DNA of 64,000 nt, taken from assembly GCF_002005305.1 (NCBI RefSeq), contig NZ_CP014782.1:1302001-1366000 (forward strand), read 5' to 3'. This DNA is from Shewanella psychrophila. Its GTDB lineage: Bacteria; Pseudomonadota; Gammaproteobacteria; Enterobacterales; Shewanellaceae. This document shows, in pieces, positions 8,079-17,447 of the stretch. Position 1 is the first letter of the stretch. Each line of letters opens with the position of its first letter. Position numbers and translations under genes: made by a program. The notes under the pieces were generated by a model, which made no database searches, was not told where the DNA came from, and worked only from the letters and a program-made list of their open reading frames with translations.

Positions 8079-9518
8079 ATGTTCATAAATAAAACCGGGC
8101 TATTTTCAAGCCTGCAACTTAAGCTATTCAGTTACTTTGCCTTTTCATTATTGGCTATTTTACTTATCGCTACAGGGATTGAAAGGGTGGTGATCAACCG
8201 ATTACTGACTCTGCCTCAATCCACTCAGGCGCAAATTAACGACTTGGCATTACAAGCAACCGACTTAGTCAACAAGGGGGAGCTGGCATCATTGACAAGA
8301 TGGGAAAATAATCAGGAATTTCGTGTTTATGTGCTAGACAAAGACCTTACTTCTATCACCAAATCAGCATTGCATCCACATTTCATCTTTAAATTACAAT
8401 ATATGCGTCAACTCCATCTCCCTATGGGTAACAGTGTCAGAAAACCGTTAATCGGTATCCCACTGCCTAATGCACACTTTAGCAATGGTCCCTTAACGTT
8501 AGTGGTGCAACTAAAACCCGAACTCCATCCGGCTCAAAAACTCACCCAAAGTTTGTGGATTATTCGTGTTCTGGTGGGAATATCGGTATTACTGGTATTT
8601 ACTTCCATTTTAACCCGTTACTTAATTACGCCCCTTAAACATTTAAAAATGGGCACTCAAGCTCTGGCAAGTGGCAGATTAGACACTAGAATCGCACAAC
8701 ATTTCTCAGTTAACGAGCCGGAGTTTTATCACCTCGCTACAGAGTTCGACCATATGGCAGAGCAAGTACAGCAGTCGATGCAAAACCAAAAGCGTTTATT
8801 GAGAGATGTGTCCCATGAACTGAGAACCCCCTTAGCCAGACAGGAACTCGCACTACACCTCTTGGCGAAGCAAGCGAGTCCTGAGCAGAGTAAGTTTGTA
8901 AAACGTTTAGGACAAGAAAATCAACAAATGGCGTCCCTAATCACTAGCATCTTAGATTACAGTCGACTCAATAATGCCTATGTGGAGTTAACTTACGCTT
9001 TGGTTTCCTTAAAGGATATTCGTTCGAGAGTCTTGTCAGATATCCAGTTTGAAGCTAAAGATGGTCAGACCATCACTTGGACGGAGTTAGGCCGTGACTT
9101 GAGTATCATGACTGACGCCAGTTTTCTTATTCGCGCCATCGATAATGTACTGAGAAATGCGCTCAAATATGCAGGTGAACACTGTAACGTAGTCATTAAC
9201 TCACATGTCTGCGACGGCAAGTTGGTTATCGATATACAAGATGACGGTCCCGGGATCCCAGAAAGTGAATTAGATAACCTTTTCAACCCCTTTACCAGAA
9301 TGGATGAAGCCAGACACTCTAGTCAGGGGGGATACGGTCTGGGGCTCGCGATAGTGAAACAGAGCCTTAAACTGCTGGGGGGGGAAGTGAATGCCACAAA
9401 CCAATATAGAGGGGGTCTATGTATCAGCTTTAACTTGCCCTTAAATCTCATGGAGACAGCAAAAGCCGAATGTCTCCATGCCATGAAGCAGCAAAACTAT
9501 GAGGTATCAACCAGCTGA
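8079..9518 (+). CDS. Sensor histidine kinase, orphan
   Basis: 479 residues. A membrane helix lies near residues 13-33 and a periplasmic sensor of about 125 residues follows, then a second helix (about 160-180) and a HAMP domain. The H-box LRDVSHELRTPLA has the phospho-acceptor His near residue 246. The ATPase has N-box NVLRNALKYAGEH, G1 DDGPGIPESEL, an F-box NLFNPFTRMDE and G2 GYGLGLAIVKQ, so it looks fully active. It resembles the CpxA/RstB class. No response regulator gene is adjacent: the neighbours are a DTW protein and deformylase, so its partner must be elsewhere. The ligand is unknown. Confidence 0.93.
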   Translation: MFINKTGLFSSLQLKLFSYFAFSLLAILLIATGIERVVINRLLTLPQSTQAQINDLALQATDLVNKGELASLTRWENNQEFRVYVLDKDLTSITKSALHPHFIFKLQYMRQLHLPMGNSVRKPLIGIPLPNAHFSNGPLTLVVQLKPELHPAQKLTQSLWIIRVLVGISVLLVFTSILTRYLITPLKHLKMGTQALASGRLDTRIAQHFSVNEPEFYHLATEFDHMAEQVQQSMQNQKRLLRDVSHELRTPLARQELALHLLAKQASPEQSKFVKRLGQENQQMASLITSILDYSRLNNAYVELTYALVSLKDIRSRVLSDIQFEAKDGQTITWTELGRDLSIMTDASFLIRAIDNVLRNALKYAGEHCNVVINSHVCDGKLVIDIQDDGPGIPESELDNLFNPFTRMDEARHSSQGGYGLGLAIVKQSLKLLGGEVNATNQYRGGLCISFNLPLNLMETAKAECLHAMKQQNYEVSTS

Positions 9519-9552
9519 GTCGAGAAAATTGTTAAGCTGGAACTTATTTTAC

Positions 9553-10044
9553 TCAGCCGTATTTCTTCACTTTCTTGAGTGCTATTTGCTGCTTAAGTTT
9601 CGACAGATGGTCGGTAAAAACTATGCCTTGCAGATGATCCATTTCATGCTGTAATACAATAGCTAAGAATGTATCAGTCTCAATTTCAAACGCTTTACCG
9701 GTACGATCCAACGCTTTGACTGTGACTTTCTCACTTCGAGCCACCTTAGCGCGATAGCCAGGGATCGATAGACAGCCCTCCTCGCCCATATAATCACCTT
9801 GTGTTGCCACAATTTCTGGATTAATCAGCACCTGAGGTTGATCTCTTTCTTCTGACAGGTCTATGACTAAAATGGCGTGCTGACTACCGACTTGTGTCGC
9901 CGCCAGCCCTATTCCATCTTCGGTGTCATACATGGTCTCTAGCAGATCATCTATAAAACCTTGAACCGCATCTATGTCTTCAACGACGCGAGCTTTGCGT
10001 TTGAGACGTTCATCGGGAATAGTTAAAATATCGAGTACGGCCAT
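9553..10044 (-). CDS. def: Peptide deformylase
   Basis: 163 residues with the three deformylase motifs: GIGLAATQVG, EEGCLSIPG and QHEMDHLQG. The Cys and two His ligate iron, and the Glu is the catalytic base. The enzyme removes the N-formyl group of nascent proteins. It stands alone here, without fmt or rsmB, so it may be a second deformylase of the genome rather than the def-fmt copy. That is inference from context; the motifs are fully canonical. Confidence 0.95.
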   Translation of the reverse strand: MAVLDILTIPDERLKRKARVVEDIDAVQGFIDDLLETMYDTEDGIGLAATQVGSQHAILVIDLSEERDQPQVLINPEIVATQGDYMGEEGCLSIPGYRAKVARSEKVTVKALDRTGKAFEIETDTFLAIVLQHEMDHLQGIVFTDHLSKLKQQIALKKVKKYG

Positions 10045-10226
10045 CGTTAGATCACATTATGTAAAAATTTGGCGCCATTATGACCGAATAAGCGCTAAAG
10101 GCAACTCCATAGCGCTCAAAATCTCATCAGTCACCTTGCCGTTTTTAACCTTATTGTCACATTACTTGAATTCCTACATATATGGGGATAGCATAGATAA
10201 ATCGTATAAAATATACAGGACGTAGT

Positions 10227-11948
10227 ATGACACAAGTGACTCGTACCCCCTTGCCCAAGACATTCTTTGTCGCCAACACCATGGAGATCTTCGAACGTCT
10301 TGCCTGGTATGGATTTTTTACCCTGTCATCCCTCTACATGACCTCACCTTCTCAACAAGGAGGTTTAGGTTTCAGTGATCAAGAACGTGGATTACTGCAA
10401 GGCATGATCCCTTTCTTCCTTTACTTATTTCCTGTCGTCACAGGTGCTTTGGCTGATCGATACGGTTACCGTAAGATGTTTTTAATAGCCTATGCCATCA
10501 TGTGTCCAAGTTACTTCATTCTGGGACAAGTTGATTCTTTTGCAGGTTTCTTCATCGCCTTTATGGGCGTAGCACTCGGTGCAGCCTGTTTCAAACCAGT
10601 GGTTACTGGCACCGTTGCCCGTACGACCGATGATACCAACCGCGGCTTAGGTTTCGGAATTTTCTATATGATGGTCAACATCGGTGGGTTTCTCGGCCCC
10701 TTCATTGCTGGCTATGTTCGAGCAATAAGCTGGGACTGGGTGTTTATCATGTCATCATTCTGGATTGCGGTTAACTTTATACCCGCCTTACTCTTCTACA
10801 AGGAACCCACAGATCAAAATGCTCAGAAAGGCAAACCACTCAAAGCCGTCTTCGCCGATATACAGGAAGTACTGGGTAACTTACGCTTCGCGTTGCTCTT
10901 CTTTGGGACTCTGATCATCCTCATGTCTTATGGCGCTAAATGGCTATCGGGACAAACCACACTCTTGGTTTATCTAGCCTGGTTTTCGGGGCACTATCTG
11001 TGGAACTTGAAAGGTAAGTCTGATTTGACCGCACCTTGGTATAAGCAAAAAATAGCTATCGGTAATAAGCCATTCGTGATCTATTTACTCATTTTGTCTG
11101 GTTTCTGGATGGTCTATCAGCAAATTTTTATCACGCTACCTATCTATATTCGTGACTTTGTCGATACCTCAGATCTCATCGCTATCATGGCCTCTTATCC
11201 GAATCTTCTCAGTTTCCTGGCTCCGGTCGATCTTTCAAGCTTACAAACTGAGATCACCAGACTGTCAGCCGCTTTAGTTAATCAGGAGCTCACGGCTCAG
11301 GCCGCTTACTTTGACCTGGTACATTACAAAGTCATGGTGCCCGTATCTGAACTAAGCCTAGGGCTAAATGCGATAGCTGCCGATCCTTCTCAAGCTGAAG
11401 CTTATGCAAATGCCTGGTCTACAGAGTATCGCCAGATTAACCCTGAATATATGATAGGCCTTAACTTCCTATCTATCGTATTCTTACAGTTAATAGTGAG
11501 CCGTTTTGCAGAGAAATTCCAGGCTTTACCTGTTCTGGTTGCCGGGACTGTGATCATTGCCTTCGGCACTGCTTTGGGTGGCGTGGCCCACGGTGCCATC
11601 ATGGGGGGCGTCATGGTGCTGACTTCTATCTTGGTCTTCTCTATTGGAGAGATGGTAGCCTCACCTAAGAGTCAGGAATATGTCGCCAGTTTTGCACCAC
11701 ACGACAAGAAAGCCATGTTCATGGGTTACTACTTCGTCTCATCAGCCATCGGCTTCCTACTGGCTGGCCCCTTGTCAGGCTATCTCTATTCAGAGGTGGC
11801 AAAACAAGCACAAAGGCCGGATTTGATGTGGTACATAATAGGTGCCTTCGGTTTAATCACAGCACTAGGCCTTGTCTTGTTCCACAAGTTTGGTGTCATG
11901 AAAACGCCAACTCATAAGCCTGTGGCTAATGAAGTCGAGGTGGTTTAA
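10227..11948 (+). CDS. POT/PTR-family peptide transporter (major facilitator)
   Basis: 573 residues, multiple membrane helices. The N-terminal MEIFERLAWYGFF is the ExxERFxYYG signature of proton-coupled oligopeptide transporters. The loop GALADRYGYRK and the helix GFGIFYMMVNIGGFLGPFIAGY are the PTR2 signatures. The charged ExxER motif supports proton coupling. It differs from E. coli members (about 490-500 residues) by a polar stretch of about 75 residues near 331-404, between membrane helices. A hydrophilic HKFGVMKTPTHKP tail ends the protein. Substrate is presumed di- or tripeptides. Confidence 0.88.
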   Translation: MTQVTRTPLPKTFFVANTMEIFERLAWYGFFTLSSLYMTSPSQQGGLGFSDQERGLLQGMIPFFLYLFPVVTGALADRYGYRKMFLIAYAIMCPSYFILGQVDSFAGFFIAFMGVALGAACFKPVVTGTVARTTDDTNRGLGFGIFYMMVNIGGFLGPFIAGYVRAISWDWVFIMSSFWIAVNFIPALLFYKEPTDQNAQKGKPLKAVFADIQEVLGNLRFALLFFGTLIILMSYGAKWLSGQTTLLVYLAWFSGHYLWNLKGKSDLTAPWYKQKIAIGNKPFVIYLLILSGFWMVYQQIFITLPIYIRDFVDTSDLIAIMASYPNLLSFLAPVDLSSLQTEITRLSAALVNQELTAQAAYFDLVHYKVMVPVSELSLGLNAIAADPSQAEAYANAWSTEYRQINPEYMIGLNFLSIVFLQLIVSRFAEKFQALPVLVAGTVIIAFGTALGGVAHGAIMGGVMVLTSILVFSIGEMVASPKSQEYVASFAPHDKKAMFMGYYFVSSAIGFLLAGPLSGYLYSEVAKQAQRPDLMWYIIGAFGLITALGLVLFHKFGVMKTPTHKPVANEVEVV

Positions 11949-11985
11949 CCGAAGCATTAGCCAATTAAGACCCCATAAAGTAATC

Positions 11986-12025
11986 TAAGAAGCCCATAAC
12001 TCATTGATGAGTTATGGGCTTCTTA
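11986..12025. terminator. Perfect 19-bp palindrome downstream of the POT transporter
   Basis: The arms (11986-12004 and 12007-12025) are perfectly complementary, 19 bp each, with only TG between them. It lies 38 bp after the transporter stop. There is no clean T-run, only TCATCACTGTATTTTT, so it may work as a terminator or as an RNA 3'-end stabiliser. Confidence 0.6.
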
Positions 12026-12290
12026 TCATCACTGTATTTTTCACTATACCTTTTACAGTACTTTGCCGACGCTAAACAGAAAGTAGAAAACCTACACCTC
12101 CAATAAAAATCTAAGTGTTTATCATCAATAGTCCGTTACTTTATTAATGTTATAACCCATTACTATCAGTTAAATTAATCGTGACAAGTTAACCTTAAGA
12201 AGGACAGATACAAGCCAAGATCCCGATTAAAACTCCTTTAAACTAGCGAGTTAAAGATGAAGAGGATATGATGATTCAAATGGTCATTAC

Positions 12291-12710
12291 ATGGCACAAG
12301 AGAGTATGACGAGGCTTAATAGACAATGTACATCTCCCAATCAAGACGCTAATTCCCCGTCAACCATAGCGGCCAAGTCCCCCATGGAAAAAATCTGGTT
12401 CATTGTAGCCATGCTCCCAAAGGGTCAAGTAAGTTGCTACGGTAAGGTCGCCGATTTAGCAGGATTACCCGGTAGAGCAAGATATGTGTCTAAAGCATTA
12501 AAGATGGCCCCCGACACATTAAACCTGCCATGGCACAGGGTCATCAACAGCCAAGGAAAGATCTCTTTTAAACCTGATACCCAAGCATTTAGAACACAAA
12601 TGCAGTTACTCAGATTAGAAGGTGTTGAGGTCAACCGAGGGAAAATATCTTTAGCCAAATTTGAATGGCGGCCAGATATGGCGACACTGGTTTTACAACT
12701 GCCGTTTTAA
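12291..12710 (+). CDS. Alkyltransferase-like protein (ATL, YbaZ family)
   Basis: 139 residues. From about residue 32 it follows the C-terminal domain of O6-methylguanine methyltransferase: KGQVSCYGKVADLAGLPGRARYV (HTH with Arg finger), then PWHRVINSQGKIS. The reactive Cys of the PCHR motif is replaced by Trp, which defines the ATL family. Such proteins bind O6-alkylguanine without repairing it and hand the lesion to nucleotide excision repair. The first 31 residues are polar and unlike the family, so translation could begin nearer MEKIWFIV (12384); neither site has a good ribosome binding sequence. Confidence 0.87.
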   Translation: MAQESMTRLNRQCTSPNQDANSPSTIAAKSPMEKIWFIVAMLPKGQVSCYGKVADLAGLPGRARYVSKALKMAPDTLNLPWHRVINSQGKISFKPDTQAFRTQMQLLRLEGVEVNRGKISLAKFEWRPDMATLVLQLPF

Positions 12711-12938
12711 CTGAACATAATCAGTAATCGGGTGTTGAAGCCAAGTGAAAGTAAGCTCAATGAACCAAAAAACAGATTTATTGTCTGACTTATTGTCTGG
12801 CCTAAGCTTTACTCCATTAATGATTAGCCAATTTAGAACCAATATCGCGCTAAGATATAGCCAGTAAGAAGTCGCCACATAGGGCATAGTCCAGTAAAAC
12901 AAATATTATTTTATCAATGTACATTTAAGGAGACTTCA

Positions 12939-13703
12939 TTGTCCATGGGTCAGCGTTTAGCATTAGCCACCAATTTATTCCTTTTCAGCTTCTATGTGGC
13001 TGCGGCTCCGAGTCCGTTAACCCCACAAACAGCAGAGTATCAGGTTAATTATGGCAGTATTGAACTAGGAAAGGCGCGCTACCAGCTCCCTAAAGCCGAA
13101 GGCAATCTCTATCATTACCGTTTCGATAGCGATGTTAGCTTACTGGTATTATCAGACAGGCGTAATGTGCGCAGTGACTTCATACGCGAAGGCAACCAAC
13201 TCACTCCCATGCGATATACCCATAACAGGAAAGGAACCGGCCCCGGCTTTCAAGAACAAGCCGCCTTTGCCAAAGCACAAGCAGTCGTTCACAGTCGCTA
13301 TAAAGATGAAAAGTCTAAGCTAGATTATACCGATATTTTATACGATCCTCTCATGGTGCAGCTGCAATTCCGACTCGACTTGACCCAAGGAAAAGAAAAC
13401 CTTCACTATGCCATGGTCAAAGAGGGAGAAGTCGATGAGTATGATTTTCGGATCATAGGTAAGGAGAGAATGAATATCGAGAGTGGTAGCTATGAAACCA
13501 TCAAGGTTGAAGTGGTCAGAGACAGCAAGAAACGCCAGACCTTCTTTTGGATGGCACCGGATCTTGGGTACCTACCCGTGCGTCTAACCCACTTCGAAAA
13601 AGGCAGTAAACAGCTAGATATAAAACTACTTAACTATCATTTTTCTTCAGAGCAAACGGTAAAAACTGACGAAGCTGCAACTGATTCAAGTATACAGCCA
13701 TAA
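12939..13703 (+). CDS. DUF3108 domain periplasmic protein
   Basis: 254 residues. A signal peptide (ALATNLFLFSFYVAAAP) leads into a beta-rich domain: YQVNYGSIELGKARYQL at the start, YDPLMVQLQFRLDL in the middle and WMAPDLGYLPVRL near the end, the pattern of DUF3108. The function of the family is not established. The start is placed at TTG because AAGGAG lies six bases ahead of it; the ATG two codons later (12945) would be 12 bases away. Possibly cotranscribed with nothing: the next gene is convergent and separated by a hairpin. Confidence 0.82.
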   Translation: MSMGQRLALATNLFLFSFYVAAAPSPLTPQTAEYQVNYGSIELGKARYQLPKAEGNLYHYRFDSDVSLLVLSDRRNVRSDFIREGNQLTPMRYTHNRKGTGPGFQEQAAFAKAQAVVHSRYKDEKSKLDYTDILYDPLMVQLQFRLDLTQGKENLHYAMVKEGEVDEYDFRIIGKERMNIESGSYETIKVEVVRDSKKRQTFFWMAPDLGYLPVRLTHFEKGSKQLDIKLLNYHFSSEQTVKTDEAATDSSIQP

Positions 13704-13735
13704 ACAAGCAACAAGTCTGTGAAATACATTCATCA

Positions 13736-13769
13736 TAAAAAGGAGCATAACCAATTTTGCTATGCTCCC
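13736..13769 (-). terminator. Terminator between convergent genes
   Basis: GGAGCATA (13742-13749) pairs with TATGCTCC (13761-13768). On the minus strand the stem is followed by TTTTTATG, so it fits best as terminator of the glutamine amidotransferase gene if read-through comes from the right; it may also serve the plus-strand gene. Confidence 0.6.
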
Positions 13770-13797
13770 TAGACTAATTCCCTACATAGCGTAATAA

Positions 13798-14589
13798 TCA
13801 GCCTTGAGCATCTTCATCAAGAATCAATACACCTTTACGGAATAATTTCCAATCCCCAGGCGCTAAAATATGCCACTCCTCATCCTTAGTGAGGGGACGA
13901 GTCGCAATCACTGTGACGATATCGCCAGGAGTGGTCTCTTTATCAAAGTCTATCACCACATCGGTATCAATAAGCTTAGCCTTACCGAAAGGGGCTTTAC
14001 GGGTGATATAGCAGAGATTATTACTGCAATAGCTCATCAAATGAGCACCATCGGTCAAGATCATATTAAATATGCCCAAAGCACGAATTTCATCGGCTAG
14101 CTTGGCGATAAACTGATACACCAAGGTGATATCTTCAGGCTCTTGCTCACCAAATTTGTCAACCACCTTCTCTAAGAGCCAGCAAAATGCCAACTCACTA
14201 TCTGTATCACCCACAGGCTGAAACCTGGAAACAGAAAATGTGTCTTGATAATCGCTTAACTGGCCATTATGAGCATAGGTCCAATATCGCCCCCAGAGTT
14301 CACGAGTGAATGGATGCGTATTTTCCAGAGACACGCATCCGCGATTCGCCTGACGAATATGACTAACGACCACTTCACTCTTAATCGGATAGCTTTGAAT
14401 GAGCTCAGCGATGTGAGACTCACTGCTAGGACGTGCATCTTTAAAAGTACGACTACCTTTTCCCTCATAAAAGGTGATCCCCCATCCATCAACATGGGGG
14501 CCGGTGACACCACCTCTTTGAGCCAGGCCGGTAAAGCTAAATACGATATCTGTCGGCACATTAGCGCTCATGGCAAGGAGTTCACACAT
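13798..14589 (-). CDS. Class II glutamine amidotransferase (YafJ-like)
   Basis: 263 residues. Cys2 of MCELLAMSANVP is the N-terminal nucleophile typical of this family. Further marks are GLAQRGGVTGPHVDGWGI, VVSHIRQANRG and YAHNGQLSDY, the glutamine-binding region of a class II (Ntn) amidotransferase. The synthase partner and product are unknown for YafJ-type proteins. It starts 248 bp from fadE and is divergent to it. The short length means there is no fused synthase domain. Confidence 0.88.
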   Translation of the reverse strand: MCELLAMSANVPTDIVFSFTGLAQRGGVTGPHVDGWGITFYEGKGSRTFKDARPSSESHIAELIQSYPIKSEVVVSHIRQANRGCVSLENTHPFTRELWGRYWTYAHNGQLSDYQDTFSVSRFQPVGDTDSELAFCWLLEKVVDKFGEQEPEDITLVYQFIAKLADEIRALGIFNMILTDGAHLMSYCSNNLCYITRKAPFGKAKLIDTDVVIDFDKETTPGDIVTVIATRPLTKDEEWHILAPGDWKLFRKGVLILDEDAQG

Positions 14590-14681
14590 TAATTCAACCC
14601 TTAAATTACATCTGTAATATTTAAATTCTAACGCATTCTAACTATTTGAAGCAGAAAGTGGAATCACGACTTTGACAATTT

Positions 14682-14701
14682 TTCTAAACGTTTGTTTGAA
14701 A
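14682..14701. promoter_or_regulatory. PsrA-like operator upstream of fadE
   Basis: TTCTAAAC and GTTTGAAA flank a four-base spacer; seven of eight positions are symmetric. This fits the AAAC-N2-4-GTTT core described for the fatty-acid-responsive TetR regulator PsrA. A TTGACA lies just before it (14672-14677), so binding would cover the promoter. The function is inferred. Confidence 0.5.
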
Positions 14702-14837
14702 AAAAACTTGTATTAAATTTCACATAGGTTTAAATTTTATGCGACACAGGTCAGACCACAACCTATAATTGTGATAATGATCAGAAAAAGTTCTGGCCTC
14801 AGTACAATATTCAGGTCGCACCTTAAGGAGAATAACA

Positions 14838-17285
14838 GTGACAAGCTTACTATGGATCCTCGCGTTTCTTTTTGTGTTAGGCGCACTCGCCTACCTAAGA
14901 GTTTCGTTGCTAACATCTAGCATCATTGCCGCAGTCGTTATGGCTGTCGGTTCAGCAACTGAAGTCGTGAGTCCCCTATCGTGGATCATCTTCTTAGCCA
15001 TCGCCCTACCACTGAATATCAGTGCATTTCGTAAAAATTTCCTCACGAGACCATTATTGAAAATCTATCGTGGCATCATGCCTGAGATGTCTTCTACCGA
15101 GAAAGAAGCCATTGAAGCCGGAACCACATGGTGGGAAGCCGATCTATTTGCCGGAAATCCAGACTGGAAGAAACTCCACAACTATCCGGTAGCCAGATTG
15201 AGTGCTGATGAGCAAGCCTTCTTAGACGGTCCTGTTGAAGAGGTGTGTAAGATGCTTAATCAGCATCAGGTCTCACATCAACTCGGTGATCTTCCCGTGG
15301 AGATTTGGCAATACCTAAAAGATAATGGTTTCTTCGCCATGATCATCAAGAAGAAATATGGTGGTCTGGAATATTCAGCCTACGCACAATCACGAGTCTT
15401 ACAAAAGCTTGCGGGTCTTAGCAGTGAACTCGCCTCAACCGTCGGCGTGCCTAACTCTTTAGGCCCAGGCGAGCTTTTACAACACTATGGCACACCCGAG
15501 CAGCAAGACCATTACTTACCTAGACTGGCTCAAGGTCTGGAAGTCCCCTGTTTTGCACTCACGAGTCCTGAAGCTGGCAGTGATGCTGGTGCTATTCCTG
15601 ACTTTGGTATTGTGTGTAAAGGTCAGTGGGAAGGTGAAGAAATTCTAGGTATGAAATTAACCTGGAACAAACGTTATATTACGCTCGCCCCAGTCGCCAC
15701 CGTGCTGGGTCTGGCGTTTAAATTACGCGATCCGGATCAGTTATTGGGTGACAAGGCAGAGCTAGGCATCACTTGTGCCCTCATACCTACGGATATGGAA
15801 GGCGTTGAAACTGGGCGTCGTCACTTCCCGCTCAACTGTATGTTCCAAAACGGTCCAACCAAAGGTAATGAAGTCTTTGTGCCTTTGAGCTTCATCATAG
15901 GTGGTCCGGAAATGGCAGGACAAGGCTGGCGCATGTTGGTCGAATGTCTGTCTGTAGGGCGTGGTATCACCTTGCCTTCAAACTCAGCGGGGGGCATCAA
16001 GACGGCGGCAGTGGCAACGGGCGCTTATGCGCGTATCCGTCGTCAGTTTAAACTACCTATCGGCAAGCTTGAAGGTATCGAAGAACCCATGGCGCGTATC
16101 GGCGGTAACGCCTATCTGATGGACGCTGTGACGAGTCTAACCACAACGGGCATAGACTTAGGCGAAAAACCTTCGGTTATTTCTGCCATCGTGAAATTCC
16201 ACCTGACCGACAGAATGCAGAAGTGTGTGATTGACGCCATGGACATCCACGGTGGTAAGGGGGTCTGTTTAGGCCCGAATAACTACTTAGGTCGAGGCTA
16301 TCAGGCTGCTCCTATCGCTATTACGGTGGAAGGCGCTAACATTTTGACTCGCTCTATGATCATTTATGGTCAAGGTGCTATTCGTTGTCATCCTTACGTC
16401 ATCGCCGAAATGGAATCAGCATTCGATACCGATGCAAACCGCGGCCTAAACACCTTTGATTCTGCGCTATTTGGTCATATCGGCTTTACCATCAGTAATC
16501 TGGTTCGCAGTTTCTGGCTTGGACTCACCTCTTCAAGGTTCTCCAATGCGCCCTATTCAGATAAAACAAAACGTTATTATCAACAGATGAACCGTTTTAG
16601 CGCTAACTTAGCTCTGCTCTCAGATCTGGCGATGGCGACACTAGGCGGTGAACTGAAACGTAAGGAACGCATATCGGCTAGATTAGGCGACTTACTCAGT
16701 CAGCTCTATCTCACCTCTGCCACCCTTAAGCGTTATCAAGATGAGGGACGTCAGACTGAAGACTTGCCATTGGTTCAGTGGGCCGTCGAGGATTCATTAT
16801 ATAAATTACAAGAGTCACTGGACGATCTGCTCAACAACTTCCCTATGGGACTGGGCTTTATCCTTCGAGGCATTATCTTCCCATTCGGTCGTCCATTGAA
16901 GAGACCTAGCGATGTGTTAGATCATAAAGTGGCTACCATAATGCAAACACCTTGTGCCAGCCGTGAGCGCTTAGGCAAAGGCCAATTCTGGACCCCATGT
17001 GAGAATAATCCCGTCGGTGTGCAGGAGCAGACCTTCAAAGACATTCTCGCCTGTGAGCCATTACATGCCAAGGTATCTAAGGCTGCAGGTAAGCGTATTC
17101 CATTTATGTGGCTTGATAAAGTGGCCGCACAAGGGAAAGCATTAGGTGTACTCACAGACGAGGAAATTGACCTGCTTGAACGTGCCGAGGTCGGTCGTTT
17201 GAAGTCTATCAATGTGGATGATTTCGACGCCGATGAGTTGAAGGCCATGGGGATAAACAAACCAAGCCATGAACAGGCAGCTTAA
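14838..17285 (+). CDS. fadE: Acyl-CoA dehydrogenase FadE
   Basis: 815 residues, the same size as E. coli FadE (814). It begins with two hydrophobic helices, then has the acyl-CoA dehydrogenase core: CFALTSPEAGSDAGAI (flavin and substrate loop), GGKGVCLGPNNYLGRGYQ and EGANILTRSMIIYGQGA. A long C-terminal extension is characteristic of FadE. It catalyses the first step of beta-oxidation at the membrane. The gene is monocistronic: a PsrA-like dyad precedes it and a strong terminator follows. AAGGAG stands 7 bases before the GTG start. Confidence 0.95.
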   Translation: MTSLLWILAFLFVLGALAYLRVSLLTSSIIAAVVMAVGSATEVVSPLSWIIFLAIALPLNISAFRKNFLTRPLLKIYRGIMPEMSSTEKEAIEAGTTWWEADLFAGNPDWKKLHNYPVARLSADEQAFLDGPVEEVCKMLNQHQVSHQLGDLPVEIWQYLKDNGFFAMIIKKKYGGLEYSAYAQSRVLQKLAGLSSELASTVGVPNSLGPGELLQHYGTPEQQDHYLPRLAQGLEVPCFALTSPEAGSDAGAIPDFGIVCKGQWEGEEILGMKLTWNKRYITLAPVATVLGLAFKLRDPDQLLGDKAELGITCALIPTDMEGVETGRRHFPLNCMFQNGPTKGNEVFVPLSFIIGGPEMAGQGWRMLVECLSVGRGITLPSNSAGGIKTAAVATGAYARIRRQFKLPIGKLEGIEEPMARIGGNAYLMDAVTSLTTTGIDLGEKPSVISAIVKFHLTDRMQKCVIDAMDIHGGKGVCLGPNNYLGRGYQAAPIAITVEGANILTRSMIIYGQGAIRCHPYVIAEMESAFDTDANRGLNTFDSALFGHIGFTISNLVRSFWLGLTSSRFSNAPYSDKTKRYYQQMNRFSANLALLSDLAMATLGGELKRKERISARLGDLLSQLYLTSATLKRYQDEGRQTEDLPLVQWAVEDSLYKLQESLDDLLNNFPMGLGFILRGIIFPFGRPLKRPSDVLDHKVATIMQTPCASRERLGKGQFWTPCENNPVGVQEQTFKDILACEPLHAKVSKAAGKRIPFMWLDKVAAQGKALGVLTDEEIDLLERAEVGRLKSINVDDFDADELKAMGINKPSHEQAA

Positions 17286-17315
17286 TCGAGCTACGACGAT
17301 TTATAGTTAATCAAT

Positions 17316-17343
17316 AAAAAAGGAGGCTCACGCCTCCTTTTTT
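17316..17343 (+). terminator. Intrinsic terminator of fadE
   Basis: A perfect 12-bp stem, AAAAAAGGAGGC / GCCTCCTTTTTT, with a TCAC loop and a T-run. It is symmetric, so it could also end transcription from the right, though the minus-strand antiporter stops about 100 bp away. Confidence 0.9.
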
Positions 17344-17447
17344 ATCTTATACCCATCGCTGTTAAAAGTACTCAAGCGCTATCAGTATCTACTACGACTC
17401 GCTGTTAGCAAATTCTTAAAGCATGGACTCTTCTCTTGGGAGCAGCT

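Noticed and set aside
12693..12902. Minus-strand frame of 69 codons with hydrophobic stretch
   Set aside because: No family, no ribosome site, in the spacer between two plus-strand genes; overlaps the end of the ATL gene.
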